Positions 33,813 through 43,082 of a stretch of DNA of 60,740 bases are shown here, one piece after another. The DNA is taken from the NCBI GenBank assembly GCA_017446745.1, contig JAFSQF010000111.1, positions 1-60,740 of the forward strand. Direction: 5' to 3'. A program made the translations under genes and the position numbers. Numbering within the stretch: position 1 is the stretch's first letter; each line of letters opens with the position of its first letter. The notes beneath the pieces were generated by a model. That model worked only from the letters and a program-made list of their open reading frames with translations, had not been told where the DNA came from and ran no database searches. This stretch comes from Bacteroidales bacterium. Lineage in GTDB: Bacteria > Bacteroidota > Bacteroidia > Bacteroidales > P3.

Positions 33813-34304
33813 TCAGTAGCGGATATTGCGGATCACGTTGACCTTGATGGTGATTGTGGAGCTCAAATCCACTGGTTCCAAACCGTCGAGGTCCTGAATC
33901 ACGAAGGTCACCATACCCTGTTCCCATTCAAAACGGATGTTCTCTGCCACAATAATATGGTTGCCGTTGTCGTCGAGTTCGTTCAGCTCAAGAGGGTAGA
34001 CGTAGGGCAGGGGATTCCACGAGCCAAGATTGTTGGCCTGGTCGTAGATGTTCCATATTTCTGCTGTAACGGTGCCAAAGTCCACCACGTCGCGGGTGAT
34101 GTCGCTGTTCTCGAAGCTGGCATATAGATAATTGTAGCCGCCTGGGAGGTTGGCACCCCTAACCCTTTTCCACATTGCCGGGGTGATGTCGTATTCGTAG
34201 GAGAGAACCTGAGCACCGTCGATGTAGGTGTTATACTCTTTTGTGCAGCCTGTGAAGGCTGCCACAGCCACAACGGCCGCAATGATGAAAGCTAATTTTT
34301 TCAT
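33813..34304 (-). CDS. Lipoprotein of unknown function
   Basis: The 163-residue protein has a clear lipoprotein signal (MKKLAFIIAAVVAVAAFTGC, Cys20), then a beta-rich domain with YEYDITPAMWKRV, YLYASFENSDITRDVVDFG and IRFEWEQGMVTFVIQD. No family is recognised. Such small lipoproteins of about 150-180 residues are frequent in Bacteroidales envelopes. It converges on rluB and follows topB on the same strand, separated by an 8-bp-period repeat array. Confidence 0.65.
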   Translation of the reverse strand: MKKLAFIIAAVVAVAAFTGCTKEYNTYIDGAQVLSYEYDITPAMWKRVRGANLPGGYNYLYASFENSDITRDVVDFGTVTAEIWNIYDQANNLGSWNPLPYVYPLELNELDDNGNHIIVAENIRFEWEQGMVTFVIQDLDGLEPVDLSSTITIKVNVIRNIRY

Positions 34305-34336
34305 TTTGTTGTCGTTTTTTTTTTATTATTTATTAT

Positions 34337-34445
34337 TTTCGATATTTCGTTGTTTCGATGTTTCGATATTTCGATGTTTCGTTGTTTCGATATTTCGATG
34401 TTTCGTTGTTTCGATGTTTCGATGTTTCGATATTTCGATGTTTCG
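34337..34445. repeat. 8-bp tandem repeat array, 3' side of topB
   Basis: About 13-14 units of TTTCGNTR (TTTCGATG, TTTCGTTG, TTTCGATA) run without spacers, ending 12 bases from the topB stop. A similar array sits on the other side of topB. Confidence 0.9.
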
Positions 34446-34457
34446 CAGCCTCCTTTC

Positions 34458-36386
34458 TCAGCTATCCCTAACCTCTTCCACAATCCGCGTCACCATCTCT
34501 TTGAGCTCGGCAATAAACTGAGAGGCATCATATTTGTGGGCCTCTATGAGGCGCAGCTTGCGTTCCCATTGGCCTGTCAGTTCGGCGCTCTTCAGAAGCT
34601 CTTCGTTGATGAGGCTAATCAGTCGTATACCAGTCTCGGTGGCGATCAGCGATTTGCGTTGCTTGGTGATGTAACCGCGTTTGAAGAGTGTCTCGATGAT
34701 GGCTGCGCGGGTCGACGGGCGTCCGATGCCGTTCTCTTTCAGGGCGTCGCGTAGCTCGTCGTTGTCCACGAAGCGTCCGGCTGTCTCCATGGCGCGCAGC
34801 AGGGTGGCCTCGGTGTAGTGCTTCGGGGGCTTGGTCCATTTCTCGCTGAGGGTGGGCGTATGTGGTCCCGATTCGCCCTTGACGAAGGAGGGTAGCATCT
34901 TGTCGTCGTCAGACTTTTCGCTTTCGTCGTCGCTCGTGGTGGTGTTTTTCTTCTCCTGATGCCAGGAGCCGTCTTGCTCCAGCCACTTTCCGAAGCAAAC
35001 CCTCCAACCGGGATGCAGCACCTGCTTGCCGTTGGCCTTGAATTTAAGCTTGTCGCCAGTCTTTTTCACTTCCGTGGGCTCGGTCTGCACCTGACCTGTC
35101 ACGGTGGTGGTAGCCACTTTGCAGTCGGGATAGAACACGGCGATGAAATGGCGCGCCACCAGGTCGAACACACGTTTCTCGTTTATCGAGAGGTCGCCGC
35201 CGGAGGGGTTCACACCGGTAGGGATGATGGCGTGGTGGTCGGTGACTTTGGAGCTGTCGAACACCTTCTTGCTTTTCGGAAGCTTAGAGGCCAGCAGAGG
35301 TTGCGTGAGGTTGGAGTAGGGGAGTAGCCCACGGAGAATGGAGGGACACTGTGGGTAGATGTCGTCGGAGAGGAAGGTGGTGTCTACGCGAGGGTAGGTG
35401 GTGAATTTCTTTTCGTAGAGGCTTTGTATGTATTTAAGGGTCTCGTCGGCGGAGAAACTGAATTTTTTATTGCATTCCACCTGTAGGCTGGTGAGGTCGA
35501 AGAGGCGTGGTGGAGCCTCGTTGGAGGTCTTGTTGGTGATGTTCACAATTTCGAAGGGGCGGCCTTGGATGGCGGCGAAGGCTTTGCGCCCCTCTTCCTG
35601 GCTTGCAAAACGGCCACGCACAGCTGCCGCCGACTTCGTTTTTGTCTCCGCGGCGCCATTGTCATATTCCTCATCGTCGCCCTGCAATGTGAAGAGGGTG
35701 TCGCGATAGATGGTTGAGAGGACCCAGTATTGTTCTGGCTTGAAGTTCTGAATCTCAAGATGACGGCTGACGATAAGAGCAAGCGTAGGTGTCTGCACTC
35801 TGCCGATGCTCAGTACCTGTCCCTTATCCATGCCTTGTGAGCCACGGTATTTGAGGGTGTAGAGCCTGGTGGCGTTCATGCCGAGGAGCCAGTCGCCAAT
35901 AGCGCGGCAGAGGCCGGCCTCGTAGAGCGACTGGTAGTCGTCCTGCGGTTTCAGGGCACTGAAGCCGTCGCGAATGGACTGCTCGGTGAGGGAGGAGATC
36001 CAAAGCCTGCTGACGGGACAGCTGGCCTTGGCTTTCTGCATCACCCAGCGTTGGATGAGCTCGCCTTCCTGGCCGGCATCGCCGCAGTTGACGATGCGCT
36101 CCGCCCCTTGCATGAGCTTCTCGATGGTGTGGAACTGCTTCTCGTAGCTTTTGTTTTCGATCAGCTTGATGCCAAAGCGCGGAGGAATCATGGGCAGACG
36201 GCTCAAGGTCCAGGTGCGCCAGTAGTCGGTATAGTCCTGGGGCTCTTTCAGGGTGCAGAGATGGCCGAAAGTCCAGGTCACCTGGAATCCGTTGCCTTCC
36301 ATATAGCCATCGTGCTGGCTATTGGCACCCAACACCTTGGCAATATCCTTAGCAACCGACGGCTTCTCTGCTATGCAAACAATCAT
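34458..36386 (-). CDS. topB: DNA topoisomerase III
   Basis: This 642-residue type IA topoisomerase decatenates DNA by single-strand passage. It opens with the Toprim domain (MIVCIAEKPSVAKDIAKVLG) and the acidic GDAGQEGELIQRW motif, where Gln replaces the Arg of the common REGE. The gate region has SIGRVQTPTLALIV and the catalytic Tyr in TTYPRVDTTFL. Late GIGRPSTRAAIIETL completes the fold, and there are no zinc fingers. The gene is isolated, with 8-bp-period arrays 12 bases after its stop and 24 bases before its start. Confidence 0.93.
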   Translation of the reverse strand: MIVCIAEKPSVAKDIAKVLGANSQHDGYMEGNGFQVTWTFGHLCTLKEPQDYTDYWRTWTLSRLPMIPPRFGIKLIENKSYEKQFHTIEKLMQGAERIVNCGDAGQEGELIQRWVMQKAKASCPVSRLWISSLTEQSIRDGFSALKPQDDYQSLYEAGLCRAIGDWLLGMNATRLYTLKYRGSQGMDKGQVLSIGRVQTPTLALIVSRHLEIQNFKPEQYWVLSTIYRDTLFTLQGDDEEYDNGAAETKTKSAAAVRGRFASQEEGRKAFAAIQGRPFEIVNITNKTSNEAPPRLFDLTSLQVECNKKFSFSADETLKYIQSLYEKKFTTYPRVDTTFLSDDIYPQCPSILRGLLPYSNLTQPLLASKLPKSKKVFDSSKVTDHHAIIPTGVNPSGGDLSINEKRVFDLVARHFIAVFYPDCKVATTTVTGQVQTEPTEVKKTGDKLKFKANGKQVLHPGWRVCFGKWLEQDGSWHQEKKNTTTSDDESEKSDDDKMLPSFVKGESGPHTPTLSEKWTKPPKHYTEATLLRAMETAGRFVDNDELRDALKENGIGRPSTRAAIIETLFKRGYITKQRKSLIATETGIRLISLINEELLKSAELTGQWERKLRLIEAHKYDASQFIAELKEMVTRIVEEVRDS

Positions 36387-36410
36387 TGGTTAATTGTTTT
36401 GATTTTATTT

Positions 36411-36561
36411 ATTTCGTTATCTCGTTATCTCGTTATTTCGATGTTTCGATGTTTCGTTATTTCGATGTTTCGATGCTTCGTTATTTCGATGCTTCGATAT
36501 TTCGATGCTTCGATGTCTCGATAATTCGATGTTTCGATAATTCGATGCTTCGATGCTTCAT
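36411..36561. repeat. 8-bp tandem repeat array, 5' side of topB
   Basis: Roughly 19 units related to TTTCGATG, with TCTCGTTA, TTTCGTTA and CTTCGATG variants, run from 36411. The array occupies the region where the topB promoter would be expected. Confidence 0.9.
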
Positions 36562-36661
36562 CACTTTTCCATCAAAAAACGCTATTGCAAAAAAAATATT
36601 GTTCTGTTGAAAATATTAATTGCCTATTGTCGTTTCTAAAGCGACGAAACAATATAACGAA

Positions 36662-37330
36662 ATGATACAAGAAAATTTGGCGGCCATAGCCGCCACCATT
36701 CCTCAAGGAACACGGCTTGTGGCCGTTTCCAAAACCAAACCCGTCGAAATGGTGCAGGAGGCCTACGATGCCGGGCAACGGCTCTTCGGCGAGAACTACG
36801 CCACCGAGTTGCGCGACAAATATCCTCTACTGCCAAAAGATATTGAGTGGCACTTTATAGGCCATTTGCAGCCGAAGCAGTTGAAATACTATATTGGCTT
36901 TGTGACGATGATACATGGCGTAGACAGCGTAGAGCATCTGCTCGAAGTGGAGAAGGCGGCGGCAAAGGTGGGCCGTGTGGTTGACGTGCTGTTGCAGGTT
37001 CATGTGGCTGCCGAGGAGACCAAGTTCGGCTTTGTGCCAGAAGAATTGGAGGCGCTGCACACTATTCCGCAGCTGGAGCATGTGCGGGTGCGAGGCGTGA
37101 TGGGGATGGCCACGGCTACAGATGATATGGAGCAGGTGCGGCGCGAATTTCGACGCATTCACGCCATTTACGACACCCTCCGACAAGGCTTTTTTGCCAG
37201 CCAACCCACTTTCAACGAGATCTCGATGGGCATGAGCCACGACTACCGCATCGCTATTGAGGAAGGCGCCACGCTGGTGCGCATTGGCTCCTCCATCTTC
37301 GGCCCGAGAAACTACAGCAAACAACAATAA
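36662..37330 (+). CDS. PLP homeostasis protein, YggS/PROSC family
   Basis: From ATG 36662 the product is 222 residues, the standard length. It is a single alanine-racemase-like TIM barrel that binds pyridoxal phosphate: LVAVSKTKPVEMV carries the PLP lysine, FGENYATEL and HFIGHLQPKQLKY follow, and EISMGMSHDYRIAIEEGATLVRIGSSIFG is the phosphate-binding end. Members keep PLP and amino-acid pools balanced and are not racemases. A TTG start 14 codons upstream is less likely. It starts 100 bases after the 8-bp array; the YitT gene follows at 25 bases. Confidence 0.93.
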   Translation: MIQENLAAIAATIPQGTRLVAVSKTKPVEMVQEAYDAGQRLFGENYATELRDKYPLLPKDIEWHFIGHLQPKQLKYYIGFVTMIHGVDSVEHLLEVEKAAAKVGRVVDVLLQVHVAAEETKFGFVPEELEALHTIPQLEHVRVRGVMGMATATDDMEQVRREFRRIHAIYDTLRQGFFASQPTFNEISMGMSHDYRIAIEEGATLVRIGSSIFGPRNYSKQQ

Positions 37331-37355
37331 TTAAATAATTAACAATCAATCAACA

Positions 37356-38249
37356 ATGCATATCTTTCAAAACAAGTCAAAGTTAATCCTCTCCTATGTG
37401 GTAATCACATTCGGCATCATGGTCTATACCTTCGCGTGGTCGGCATTCATGTTGCCGGCCAAGATTGTGGGTGGCGGCGTGAGCGGTATCTCATCGGTTC
37501 TGAACATTGCAGCAGGCATCCCCCTGCCTATTGGAGTGCTTAATTTCATCATCAATGGCGTGCTGCTTGCCATCGGCTTCAAGGTGTTGGGTTCCAAATT
37601 CGGAGCCAATACCATCTATGGCATCGTCATGAGTTCCCTCTGCTTCATCTTCTGGCAACAGCTGCTACATGTGGAGAACCTATTCCTCAGAGATGGGGCG
37701 ATGGCCTTCGACCCATTCATGTGCGCCATCATCGGCGGAGCTCTGTGCGGCGGCGGCATCGGCCTCACATTCTCCATGGGAGGCAACAGCGGCGGAACAG
37801 ATATTATTGCACTTATCGTCAGTAAGTTCTATAATATCTCGCCAGGCAAGGTCATTATGTATCTTGACATTTTCATCATCGGCAGCTCCTATTTTGTATC
37901 GCACGAGATCACCAACGTTGTGTACGGTTACATCGTTATGGTGACGATGACCTATGTGCTCGATATGGTGCTGGATGGAAATAAGCAGACCTATCAGATT
38001 ATGGTTTTCTCATCAAAGAACAGGGAGATAGGGGAAGCCATAACTAAGGAGATAGGACGTGGGGTCACTATGCTTGACGGCGAGGGAGGCTATAGCCATC
38101 AGCCACAGCAAGTGCTTGTGGTTATGGCACATAAGACGGATAAAACCAACGTGATGCAGGTGATTCACCGCATCGACCAGAATGCTTTCGTCACGGTCTC
38201 GAAGACCCAAGGCGTTTATGGCCGCAATTTCGAAAAACTGAAAATGTAA
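37356..38249 (+). CDS. YitT family membrane protein
   Basis: The 297-residue protein has six or so TM segments in the first 200 residues (SYVVITFGIMVYTFAWSAFM, AKIVGGGVSGISSVLN, GNSGGTDIIALIV) and a soluble C-terminal DUF2179 domain (KNREIGEAITKEIGRGVTMLDGEGGY), the standard YitT layout. The family is widespread, but its transport function is unproven. The gene lies in a plus-strand run: yggS-like, yitT-like, rpe, rlmI. Confidence 0.9.
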   Translation: MHIFQNKSKLILSYVVITFGIMVYTFAWSAFMLPAKIVGGGVSGISSVLNIAAGIPLPIGVLNFIINGVLLAIGFKVLGSKFGANTIYGIVMSSLCFIFWQQLLHVENLFLRDGAMAFDPFMCAIIGGALCGGGIGLTFSMGGNSGGTDIIALIVSKFYNISPGKVIMYLDIFIIGSSYFVSHEITNVVYGYIVMVTMTYVLDMVLDGNKQTYQIMVFSSKNREIGEAITKEIGRGVTMLDGEGGYSHQPQQVLVVMAHKTDKTNVMQVIHRIDQNAFVTVSKTQGVYGRNFEKLKM

Positions 38250-38287
38250 GACAATAACAAACAACAATAATTAAACAACCAACAACA

Positions 38288-38935
38288 ATGCACATACTAT
38301 CCCCTTCGCTACTCTCGGCTGATTTTGGCAACCTGCAGCGCGATATAGAGATGCTGAACCAAAGCCAGTGCCAATGGCTTCATGTTGATGTCATGGACGG
38401 CCTTTTCGTGCCAAATATCTCGTTCGGACAACCCGTAGTCAAGCATATAAAGAAGTACGCTGCAAAGCCCCTTGATGTTCATCTCATGATTGTCGACCCC
38501 GGCCGATATGTAGGCGAATTTCGCGACGCCGGAGCCGACCTGCTGACGGTACATTATGAGGCCTGCACCCATCTCGACCGCACACTGCATGCCATCAAGG
38601 ATGCCGGCATGCGTTGCGGAGTGGCCCTCAACCCTCATACCCCCGTGTCGCTCCTCGAGGATATCATCCAGGAGTGCGACCTGGTGTTGCTCATGTCGGT
38701 CAACCCGGGCTTTGGAGGACAGAAATTCATCGAGAACACCTACAATAAGGTGCGTCAGCTCAGGGAGCTCTGCAACCGAAAGAACGCCAAGAGCATCGTG
38801 GAGGTCGACGGCGGAGTGAACACCTCGAACGCCGCCCTTCTTTACGAGGCCGGCGCCGACGCCCTGGTGGCCGGCAATGCCGTCTTCAAGTCCGACAATC
38901 CACAACAAACCATAAGCCAACTCCTGAAGCCATGA
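38288..38935 (+). CDS. rpe: Ribulose-phosphate 3-epimerase
   Basis: The 215-residue TIM-barrel enzyme interconverts ribulose 5-phosphate and xylulose 5-phosphate in the pentose phosphate pathway. Motifs: ILSPSLLSADFGNL at the start, LHVDVMDGLFVPN (metal His/Asp), VHLMIVDP, LLMSVNPGFGGQKF and VDGGVNTSN for phosphate. All metal-binding residues look intact. Its stop overlaps the rlmI start by four bases (ATGA), implying translational coupling. Confidence 0.97.
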   Translation: MHILSPSLLSADFGNLQRDIEMLNQSQCQWLHVDVMDGLFVPNISFGQPVVKHIKKYAAKPLDVHLMIVDPGRYVGEFRDAGADLLTVHYEACTHLDRTLHAIKDAGMRCGVALNPHTPVSLLEDIIQECDLVLLMSVNPGFGGQKFIENTYNKVRQLRELCNRKNAKSIVEVDGGVNTSNAALLYEAGADALVAGNAVFKSDNPQQTISQLLKP

Positions 38936-40113
38936 ACCCTCGTCCTCGCCTTATCGTCGCTCGCGGAAAGGAGAAAGCCATCCAGCGACGCCATCCTTGG
39001 ATTTTCTCCGGGGCGGTGCGCCGCATTGAAGGCACCCCGCAGAATGGCGACCTCGTTGATGTTGCCGACAGCGAAGGGCATTGGATGGCCTGTGGCCACT
39101 ATCAGCCCGACACCATTATTTGCAAGGTGCTCTCGTTCGACAATGCCGAGGTGGACGAAGCCTTCTTCCGCCGCCGTATCGAGTCGGCCATAGCCTATCG
39201 TCGGCGGCTGGGCTTCTTCCGCCGCCCGGACACCAATGTGTTCCGTCTCGTCAATGGTGAGGGCGATTTCCTTCCCGGGCTTATATGCGACTGGTATGGG
39301 GGAGTGCTTGTCATGCAGGCCCATAGCATTGGGATGCACCGTCTGTTCCCCCTCTTCGCCACCCTCTTTTCCACGCTTCTCGACGGCGACGGCATCGTCT
39401 CCATTTTCGACAAAAGCAGCGCAACACTCGCGGAAGGCAGCGCCGATGGTTTCGTGTGGGGCGCAGAATTACCAGAGCAGGAAATTGTGGAACATGGCAA
39501 CCGCATGGTTATAAATTTCTTCGAGGGTCAGAAGACGGGCTTTTTCGTCGACCAGCGCGAGAATCGGGGGCTCGTTGCCGAGCTGGCGCGTGGCTGCCGG
39601 GTGCTGAACTGCTTTGGCTACACCGGAGGCTTTACGCTTGCAGCCCTGCGTGGTGGCGCCGAATATGTGGAAACTGTCGATATCTCAAAAAAAGCCATAG
39701 AGCTCTGCAACCGCAATGTTGAGTTGAACTTCGGTACAGAAGCCCCCCATCGCGGCGTGGTGGCCGACGTGCTGCGCTATTTTGACACCGACGACAGCCA
39801 GTTCGACCTCATCATCCTCGACCCGCCGGCCTTTGCCAAAAACCACCGCTCGCTGCAACAGGGGTTGCGTGGCTATCGCAATATCAATCAAAAAGCCATG
39901 GAACGAATAAAATCCGGCGGTCTGCTGCTTACTTTCAGCTGTTCGCAGGCCGTCGGCCGCGACGATTTTCAGACGATGGCCTTCACGGCTGCCGCAACGG
40001 CCCACCGCGAGGTGCGCATCGTGCGACAGCTGCCTCATGCCATCGACCATCCCGTCAGCATCTACCACCCCGAAGGCGAATACCTCAAAGGACTCCTCTT
40101 ACATATTGAATGA
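38932..40113 (+). CDS. rlmI: Class I SAM-dependent rRNA methyltransferase, RlmI-like
   Basis: This 393-residue enzyme likely methylates a cytosine in 23S rRNA (m5C1962 in E. coli). An N-terminal PUA domain (RHPWIFSGAVRRI) is followed by an EEHEE-like linker (GQKTGFFVDQRENR) and the Rossmann methyltransferase with NCFGYTGGFTLAALR as SAM loop and LDPPAF as the catalytic DPPxF motif; TFSCSQ holds a further conserved Cys. Coupled to rpe by a four-base overlap. The exact target is inferred from family. Confidence 0.92.
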   Translation: MNPRPRLIVARGKEKAIQRRHPWIFSGAVRRIEGTPQNGDLVDVADSEGHWMACGHYQPDTIICKVLSFDNAEVDEAFFRRRIESAIAYRRRLGFFRRPDTNVFRLVNGEGDFLPGLICDWYGGVLVMQAHSIGMHRLFPLFATLFSTLLDGDGIVSIFDKSSATLAEGSADGFVWGAELPEQEIVEHGNRMVINFFEGQKTGFFVDQRENRGLVAELARGCRVLNCFGYTGGFTLAALRGGAEYVETVDISKKAIELCNRNVELNFGTEAPHRGVVADVLRYFDTDDSQFDLIILDPPAFAKNHRSLQQGLRGYRNINQKAMERIKSGGLLLTFSCSQAVGRDDFQTMAFTAAATAHREVRIVRQLPHAIDHPVSIYHPEGEYLKGLLLHIE

Positions 40114-40210
40114 CACCCACACACTCATAATTAAACATCTTTACTTGTTGTTTGATTTATTGATTAGTAACCAACAATAAAACATCCAACATCCAACAAC
40201 ATTTTAAAAG

Positions 40211-40260
40211 AAAGCTCAGGTGAAGCTTTCCTAATCGCAGGCGAGGACGCCCGCACACCA
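40211..40260. repeat. Hairpin plus copy of the GCAGGC palindrome
   Basis: GAAAGCTCAGGTGAAGCTTTC (about 40210-40230) is followed by ATCGCAGGCGAGGACGCCCG at 40234 on, a variant of the 36-bp unit at 7263. It lies in the 266-base spacer between rlmI and folE, which holds no gene. Confidence 0.75.
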
Positions 40261-40379
40261 CGACGCATAAACACAGTCGTTGATTGCACCTACTTGATTG
40301 TTCAACTTATCGCTAAATTCCTGTAAATTCACCTATTCGTTACTATAGAGCGAAACAATTAAATAACCAACATAAATAT

Positions 40380-40991
40380 ATGTCGATGGAAAAAGGTTAT
40401 CTGAAAATAGACCAATACGACCAGCAATGTGTCGATGAAATGGCATCACATTATAAAGAAATCCTGCGCCTGCTGGGCGAAAATCCCGAACGCGAAGGCT
40501 TACTGAAGAGCCCGGAGCGAATCGCTAAGGCCATGCTTTTCTTCACCAACGGCTACGACCTCGACCCCGAATCGATCCTGCGCTCCGCCATGTTCCACGA
40601 GGACTATAAGCAGATGGTGGTGGTCAAGGACATAGAGCTCTATTCGCTCTGCGAGCATCACATGGTGCCTTTCGTGGGCAAAGCCCATGTGGCATATATA
40701 CCGAATGGCACCATAGTGGGACTGAGCAAAATCCCACGGGTGGTGGATGCCTACGCCCGACGGCTGCAGGTGCAGGAACGCCTCACTAAACAGATAAAGG
40801 ATTGCATCCAAAACACACTGCAACCGCTCGGTGTGGCCGTTGTGATTGAGGCCCAGCACATGTGCATGTCGATGCGCGGCGTGCAGAAACAGAATTCCGT
40901 GACCACTACGAGCGACTTCACCGGAGCCTTCCTCAACAGCCCAAAAACCCGCGAGGAATTCATGCATATCATCGGCGTCGACCTTCATTGA
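40380..40991 (+). CDS. folE: GTP cyclohydrolase I
   Basis: The 203-residue enzyme converts GTP to 7,8-dihydroneopterin triphosphate for folate or queuosine-type pathways. Zinc ligands are visible: Cys91 and His94 in [10 protein letters not shown], and a later Cys in [31 protein letters not shown] is the signature helix. Length fits. It stands alone, 45 bases before the phosphonate genes, but no functional link to them is apparent. Confidence 0.96.
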   Translation: MSMEKGYLKIDQYDQQCVDEMASHYKEILRLLGENPEREGLLKSPERIAKAMLFFTNGYDLDPESILRSAMFHEDYKQMVVVKDIELYSLCEHHMVPFVGKAHVAYIPNGTIVGLSKIPRVVDAYARRLQVQERLTKQIKDCIQNTLQPLGVAVVIEAQHMCMSMRGVQKQNSVTTTSDFTGAFLNSPKTREEFMHIIGVDLH

Positions 40992-41036
40992 ACGAGATAT
41001 ATTGTTTGATTGTTGAATTAAATATAGTAAATAAAA

Positions 41037-43046
41037 ATGAAAGCTTTAATATTGAACAGCGGACTCGGTTCGCGCATGGGTGTCATTACCAAAGACCACC
41101 CCAAATGCATGACCGAAATATCATACAAGAGCACAATCCTCAGCCGCCAGCTGCACCAGCTTGTGTCGTTCGGAATCAAAGACGTGGTAATCACCACCGG
41201 GTATTACGACCAGGTGCTGGAGGACTATTGCAATGCCCTCCACCTACCCCTGAACATCAAGTTCGTGAACAACCCGCTCTACGACAAGACCAACTACATC
41301 TATAGTATCTACTGCGCCAAGGAGCAGTTGAAGGATGAGGACATCATTCTGATGCATGGCGATCTGGTCTTCGAGAGCTTGGCGATGGAGGCTGTGATAG
41401 ACTGCCCCAAAAGCTGTATGGCGGTGAGCAGCACCTCGCCTCTTCCCGAGAAGGATTTTAAGGCTGTCATCAAGGATGGACGCATTGAGAAGGTTGGCAT
41501 TGAGTACTTTGACCATGCTATGGCAGCACAGCCACTCTACAAACTCAATAAAGAGGATTGGAACATCTGGCTTGACAACATCGTTAAGTTCTGCGAGAGC
41601 GACAACCGCAAATGCTATGCAGAGAATGCCTTCAACGAAGTGAGCGACAAGTGCAAGCTTTATCCTTGCGATGTGAAAAATATGCTCTGTGCAGAGATTG
41701 ACACCCCAGAAGACCTGGAGGTGGTCAGCAAGAAAGTGGCTGAAATCAACGAACGAACGGTGTATATGTGCTTCAGCACGGAGTACATCCATAGTGGCCA
41801 TATAGCCATCATCAACAAGGCCCGACGATTGGGGCGTCTGATAGTGGGAGTGCTGAGCGATGAGGCGGTGAGCAGTTTCAAACGCTACCCTCTGATTCCC
41901 TTTGCAGAGCGCAAGGCGTTGTTCGAGAACTTGGCAGGCGTGGAGCGTGTAGTGACACAGGACACCCTCTCCTACGCCAAGGTGCTGCGAGAGCTGAAAC
42001 CCGACTATGTGGTGCACGGCAACGACTGGTGCGAAGGCTTCCAGAAACCAATCCGCCAGGAGGTCTGCGAAGTGCTGGCCGAGTATGGCGGCAAGTTGGT
42101 GGAATACCCTTATAGCAACAGTCCGCAGTATAAAGAGTTGGACGCAGCCCACCGAGCAGAAGCCGCAATGCCGGATGTGCGTCGTGGCCGTTTGCGCAAG
42201 CTCATCAATATGAAAGGGCTGGTAACGGCTATGGAGGCACATAGCGGTATCACCGGTCTGATAGTGGAGAAGACCACCGTGCTCCAGGATGGCAAGACTT
42301 ATCAGTTTGATGCCATGTGGGTGAGCTCGCTTTGCGACTCCACCGCCAAGGGTAAACCTGACATTGAATTGGTGGATATGACCAGCCGTTTCCGCACCAT
42401 CGACGACATTATGGAGGTGACCACCAAACCCATCATCTTCGACGGTGATACGGGAGGACTGACGGAACACTTTGTCTATACCGTCCGTTCGCTGGAGCGT
42501 ATGGGTGTGAGCATGATTATCATTGAGGACAAAACCGGCCTGAAGAAGAACAGCCTCTTTGGGAATGAGGTGAAGCAGACGCAGGACAGCATCGAACATT
42601 TCTGTGAGAAGATACGAGCCGGCAAGCACGCTCAGAAGACCAAGGAGTTTATGATCTGCGCACGTATCGAGAGCCTGATTCTGGAGCGGGGAATGGAAGA
42701 TGCACTCACGCGAGCCATGGCATTCACTGAGGCTGGAGCTGATGCCATAATGATTCATAGCCGCAAGAAAGACCCGGCAGAAATCTTCGAGTTCGTTGAG
42801 ATGTTCCGTGCGAAGAACACCACCACACCGATCGTGGTCGTTCCCACCAGCTTCAATACCGTGACCGAGCAGGAGTTCAAGAGAAGGGGCGTCAACGTGG
42901 TTATCTACGCCAACCAGCTCACCCGCACCGGTTTCCCAGCCATGCAGGATGCTGCCCGTACCATATTGGAGAACCACCGCGCCAAAGAGTGCGACGACAA
43001 ATGCATGAGCATTAAGGAAATCATAACGCTGATTCCAGAAGAATAG
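41037..43046 (+). CDS. Three-domain nucleotidyltransferase / cytidylyltransferase-like / PEP mutase
   Basis: The 669-residue protein joins three enzymes. Residues 1-235 are an NTP-transferase of the LicC type (LNSGLGSRMG, HPKCM at 21-25, MHGDL at 106-110, EIDTPEDL at 220-227). Residues 242-375 are a cytidylyltransferase-like Rossmann domain with the HxGH motif HSGH at 252-255 and VVHGNDW at 325-331. Residues 385-669 are PEP mutase: MWVSSLCDS, DGDTGG (469-474) and EDKTGLKKNS (497-506), the last specific for mutases over lyases. PEP mutase makes phosphonopyruvate from PEP, the entry to nearly all biological phosphonates. The N-terminal domain probably activates a phosphonate with CTP. The decarboxylase gene follows 36 bases later. 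Confidence 0.9.
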   Translation: MKALILNSGLGSRMGVITKDHPKCMTEISYKSTILSRQLHQLVSFGIKDVVITTGYYDQVLEDYCNALHLPLNIKFVNNPLYDKTNYIYSIYCAKEQLKDEDIILMHGDLVFESLAMEAVIDCPKSCMAVSSTSPLPEKDFKAVIKDGRIEKVGIEYFDHAMAAQPLYKLNKEDWNIWLDNIVKFCESDNRKCYAENAFNEVSDKCKLYPCDVKNMLCAEIDTPEDLEVVSKKVAEINERTVYMCFSTEYIHSGHIAIINKARRLGRLIVGVLSDEAVSSFKRYPLIPFAERKALFENLAGVERVVTQDTLSYAKVLRELKPDYVVHGNDWCEGFQKPIRQEVCEVLAEYGGKLVEYPYSNSPQYKELDAAHRAEAAMPDVRRGRLRKLINMKGLVTAMEAHSGITGLIVEKTTVLQDGKTYQFDAMWVSSLCDSTAKGKPDIELVDMTSRFRTIDDIMEVTTKPIIFDGDTGGLTEHFVYTVRSLERMGVSMIIIEDKTGLKKNSLFGNEVKQTQDSIEHFCEKIRAGKHAQKTKEFMICARIESLILERGMEDALTRAMAFTEAGADAIMIHSRKKDPAEIFEFVEMFRAKNTTTPIVVVPTSFNTVTEQEFKRRGVNVVIYANQLTRTGFPAMQDAARTILENHRAKECDDKCMSIKEIITLIPEE

Positions 43047-43082
43047 CTAACGAACACAAAATTCACTAATCAAATAAAAAAA

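Noticed and set aside
34337-34445. CRISPR array near topB
   Set aside because: The units are 8 bp with no spacers and no cas genes are present; it is a simple tandem repeat.
41244-42977. A 577-codon minus-strand frame
   Set aside because: It is antisense to the PEP mutase fusion, whose catalytic motifs are intact on the plus strand.
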